Under the pieces are notes generated by a model. The model searched no databases, was not told the DNA's origin, and saw only the letters and a program-made list of their open reading frames with translations. Source: Mesorhizobium sp. NFR06 (GTDB taxonomy: Bacteria > Pseudomonadota > Alphaproteobacteria > Rhizobiales > Rhizobiaceae). Taken from it: DNA of 64,000 bases. The stretch lies in NCBI RefSeq assembly GCF_900115245.1, contig NZ_FOVT01000005.1, positions 266,627-330,626 of the forward strand. The letters are read 5' to 3'. This document shows positions 62,424-64,000 of the stretch, in pieces. Every line of letters starts with the position of its first letter. The stretch's first letter is position 1. A program made the translations under genes and the position numbers.

Positions 62424-63311
62424 TCAGGCGACCATGGCCAGTCGGCGCCTTCTTTCGTCGAGCGAGACGATCGCCAGGCCGCTGGCCATCACCAGCAGGA
62501 TGCCGCAGACGGCAAGCGCGTTGGGAAACTGTCCGAACACCAGCAAGCCGGAAATCACCGCCCAGACGGTGAAGCAGTAATAGAAGGGCGCGACCGCGCT
62601 CGTCGGCCCGATCCTGTAAGCCATGAAGATGAAGAAATGGCCGAAGATCAGGAAGAGCCCGGCTCCCGCTATCAGAAGCAAATGACGTCCCTCGGGCATC
62701 ACCCATCGCTCCGAGACAAGGTGCGCAGCGCCTGAGCCGATGAGCACCACCACGACCGCGGATATGGCAACGATCATGCCGGGCACGTCAGCGCCGACCT
62801 TGCGGCCGGCAAGGTCTCGCACCGCCGCGAAGGCCGCATTGCCGAGCGCCAGCAGGGCATAGACCGAAATGCCCTGCATGGTAGGCTGCGCCACCATGAG
62901 CGCCCCGACAAAGCCAAGACCGATCAGCGCCATGCGCGTGGCACCGATCCTTTCGCCGAACACCATCGAGGAGCCGACGAGCACGATGAGCGGCGTGACC
63001 TGTCCGAGCGCGGTGGAATCCGCGATCTGCATGTTGGCCAAGGCGACCACATAGCAGAGGATCGCCAGGAGCTCGAACAGGTTCCGGCGCAGCACCTTGC
63101 GCTCGAAGAGCAGGGGGACCTGCCTTGCATAACCCAGCATCAAAAGCAGCGGCACGCCCCAGAGCGTGGCGGCCGCGCCGCGCAGCAGGAGCACTTCATA
63201 GGGCGGCAGCCCGGCGGTCGCGAGCTTCATCATCGTGTCGTTGACGAGATAGGACCCCGTCGAGACGATCATGAACAGCGGACCGCGGATATTTGCTGGA
63301 ATGAACTGCAT
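62424..63311 (-). CDS. EamA/DMT-superfamily transporter
   Basis: A 295-residue inner-membrane protein with about ten hydrophobic segments in two EamA repeats (residues ~8-140 and ~150-285). Recognisable pieces: GPLFMIVSTGSYLVNDTMMK near residue 11 and STALGQVTPLIVLVGSSMVF near 98. It may export amino acids or other metabolites. Start MQFIPANIRG; the frame upstream is unlikely coding. Confidence 0.92.
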   Translation of the reverse strand: MQFIPANIRGPLFMIVSTGSYLVNDTMMKLATAGLPPYEVLLLRGAAATLWGVPLLLMLGYARQVPLLFERKVLRRNLFELLAILCYVVALANMQIADSTALGQVTPLIVLVGSSMVFGERIGATRMALIGLGFVGALMVAQPTMQGISVYALLALGNAAFAAVRDLAGRKVGADVPGMIVAISAVVVVLIGSGAAHLVSERWVMPEGRHLLLIAGAGLFLIFGHFFIFMAYRIGPTSAVAPFYYCFTVWAVISGLLVFGQFPNALAVCGILLVMASGLAIVSLDERRRRLAMVA

Positions 63312-63460
63312 GCGGCGAACAAGATCAGAGCGGCGCCGCGGCGGCAATGGGCCAGCCCCGGAGCCTTTGATTGCGCACGCGGCATCCCTATATCCGCGCC
63401 ACATCCCACTGAAATCGACCATCGGTTCGGTCGAGCGGGAATCCGCTCAGCCACAAGGCA

Positions 63461-63489
63461 CTTGTGTTTTTCGGCCGTTGTCGCTAATC
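63461..63489 (+). promoter_or_regulatory. Likely promoter of tuf
   Basis: CTTGTG, 17-base spacer, CTAATC, about 50 bases before the tuf start. Matches the rhizobial pattern CTTGAC-N17-CTATAT at eight or so of twelve positions. Confidence 0.5.
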
Positions 63490-63539
63490 GCCCCGCATTC
63501 GACTGAACTGAAGGTCAAGGCCGTCCAAGGAAAGAGACT

Positions 63540-64000
63540 ATGGCAAAAGGTAAATTCGAGCGCACCAAGCCGCATGTGAACATTGGCACGATCGGCCACG
63601 TCGATCATGGCAAGACGTCGCTGACGGCGGCGATCACGAAGTTTTTTGGCGAATACAAGCGCTATGACCAGATCGACGCGGCGCCGGAAGAGAAGGCGCG
63701 CGGCATCACCATTTCGACGGCGCATGTCGAGTATGAGACGGCCAACCGTCACTACGCCCATGTCGACTGCCCCGGCCACGCCGACTATGTGAAGAACATG
63801 ATCACCGGCGCCGCGCAGATGGACGGCGCGATCCTGGTGGTGTCGGCCGCCGACGGCCCGATGCCGCAGACCCGCGAGCACATCCTGCTGGCCCGCCAGG
63901 TCGGCGTGCCGTCGATCGTGGTGTTCCTCAACAAGGTCGACCAGGTCGACGACGCCGAGCTGCTGGAGCTGGTCGAGCTCGAGGTTCGCGAGCTTCTGTC
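63540..64000 (+). CDS. tuf: Elongation factor Tu, 5' part (continues beyond window)
   Basis: The first 153 residues of EF-Tu, which delivers aminoacyl-tRNA to the ribosome. G1 is in [15 protein letters not shown] (residues 16-30), the G2 switch region in [15 protein letters not shown] near 60, G3 [12 protein letters not shown] near 80, and G4 NKVD near 135. GGAAAGAG lies just before the ATG. The rest lies outside the window. Confidence 0.98.
   Translation, partial: MAKGKFERTKPHVNIGTIGHVDHGKTSLTAAITKFFGEYKRYDQIDAAPEEKARGITISTAHVEYETANRHYAHVDCPGHADYVKNMITGAAQMDGAILVVSAADGPMPQTREHILLARQVGVPSIVVFLNKVDQVDDAELLELVELEVRELL

Overview
The window is a GC-rich (roughly 63-64 %) stretch of alphaproteobacterial chromosome, most likely Mesorhizobium or a close Phyllobacteriaceae relative. 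Reasons: the gene families (RNase E with a large acidic insert, DUF2155, NDUFA12, BA14K, BTLCP transglutaminase-like protein, PilZ and gamma-carbonic anhydrase neighbours), sigma70 promoters of the CTTGAC-N17-CTATAA kind, and several families of palindromic intergenic repeats typical of that group. Genus is an inference from pattern, not from a search.

Layout. 1-2.4 kb: the end of a LysR regulator, the rplM-rpsI operon and a PaaI-type thioesterase. 2.5-12 kb: enoyl-CoA hydratase, a small AAA ATPase overlapping a CoA-binding protein, metY, a cupin, a cytochrome P450 overlapping a substrate-binding protein that lacks a signal peptide, a divergent FAD oxidoreductase, gamma-carbonic anhydrase and an ankyrin protein. 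12-17 kb: secreted transglutaminase-like protease, tandem PilZ protein, PAS protein, rhomboid protease with a terminator in its long leader, CBS protein and a broken yjhX. 17-31 kb: gatB, GNAT, a frameshifted AIM24 gene, panB-panC, NDUFA12, DUF2155, aat, accB-accC, aroQ, a DsbA-like protein, an M48 protease, an aminotransferase and glsA. 31-46 kb: palindromic repeats, rne, an amidase, mrcA, prfB with its programmed frameshift, a very large palindrome, two GFA proteins, an OmpA lipoprotein, a RhlE-like helicase and NAD kinase. 46.8-52 kb: a polyamine-type ABC transporter operon ending in a metallo-beta-lactamase hydrolase, with a divergent TetR regulator and an AT-rich palindrome between them. 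52-55 kb: small membrane or secreted proteins and tRNA-Thr. 55-60 kb: an IclR regulator divergent from gcl-hyi-glxR (glyoxylate to D-glycerate). 60-64 kb: rlmB, tRNA-Tyr, tRNA-Gly, YidB-like and GlsB/YeaQ-like proteins, a DMT transporter and the start of tuf.

Most of the window is ordinary core chromosome. I saw no prophage, insertion sequence, CRISPR array or defence island. The items that best repay checking are the two disrupted genes (yjhX, AIM24), the cytosolic substrate-binding protein coupled to a P450, the ABC transporter/hydrolase/TetR locus, the mosaic palindromic repeats with a shared core, and the candidate small RNA or attenuator at 14.8-15.0 kb. I did not find a clear case for a wholly new biological system. 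Start sites are my choices from ribosome binding sites and family lengths and are stated where uncertain.
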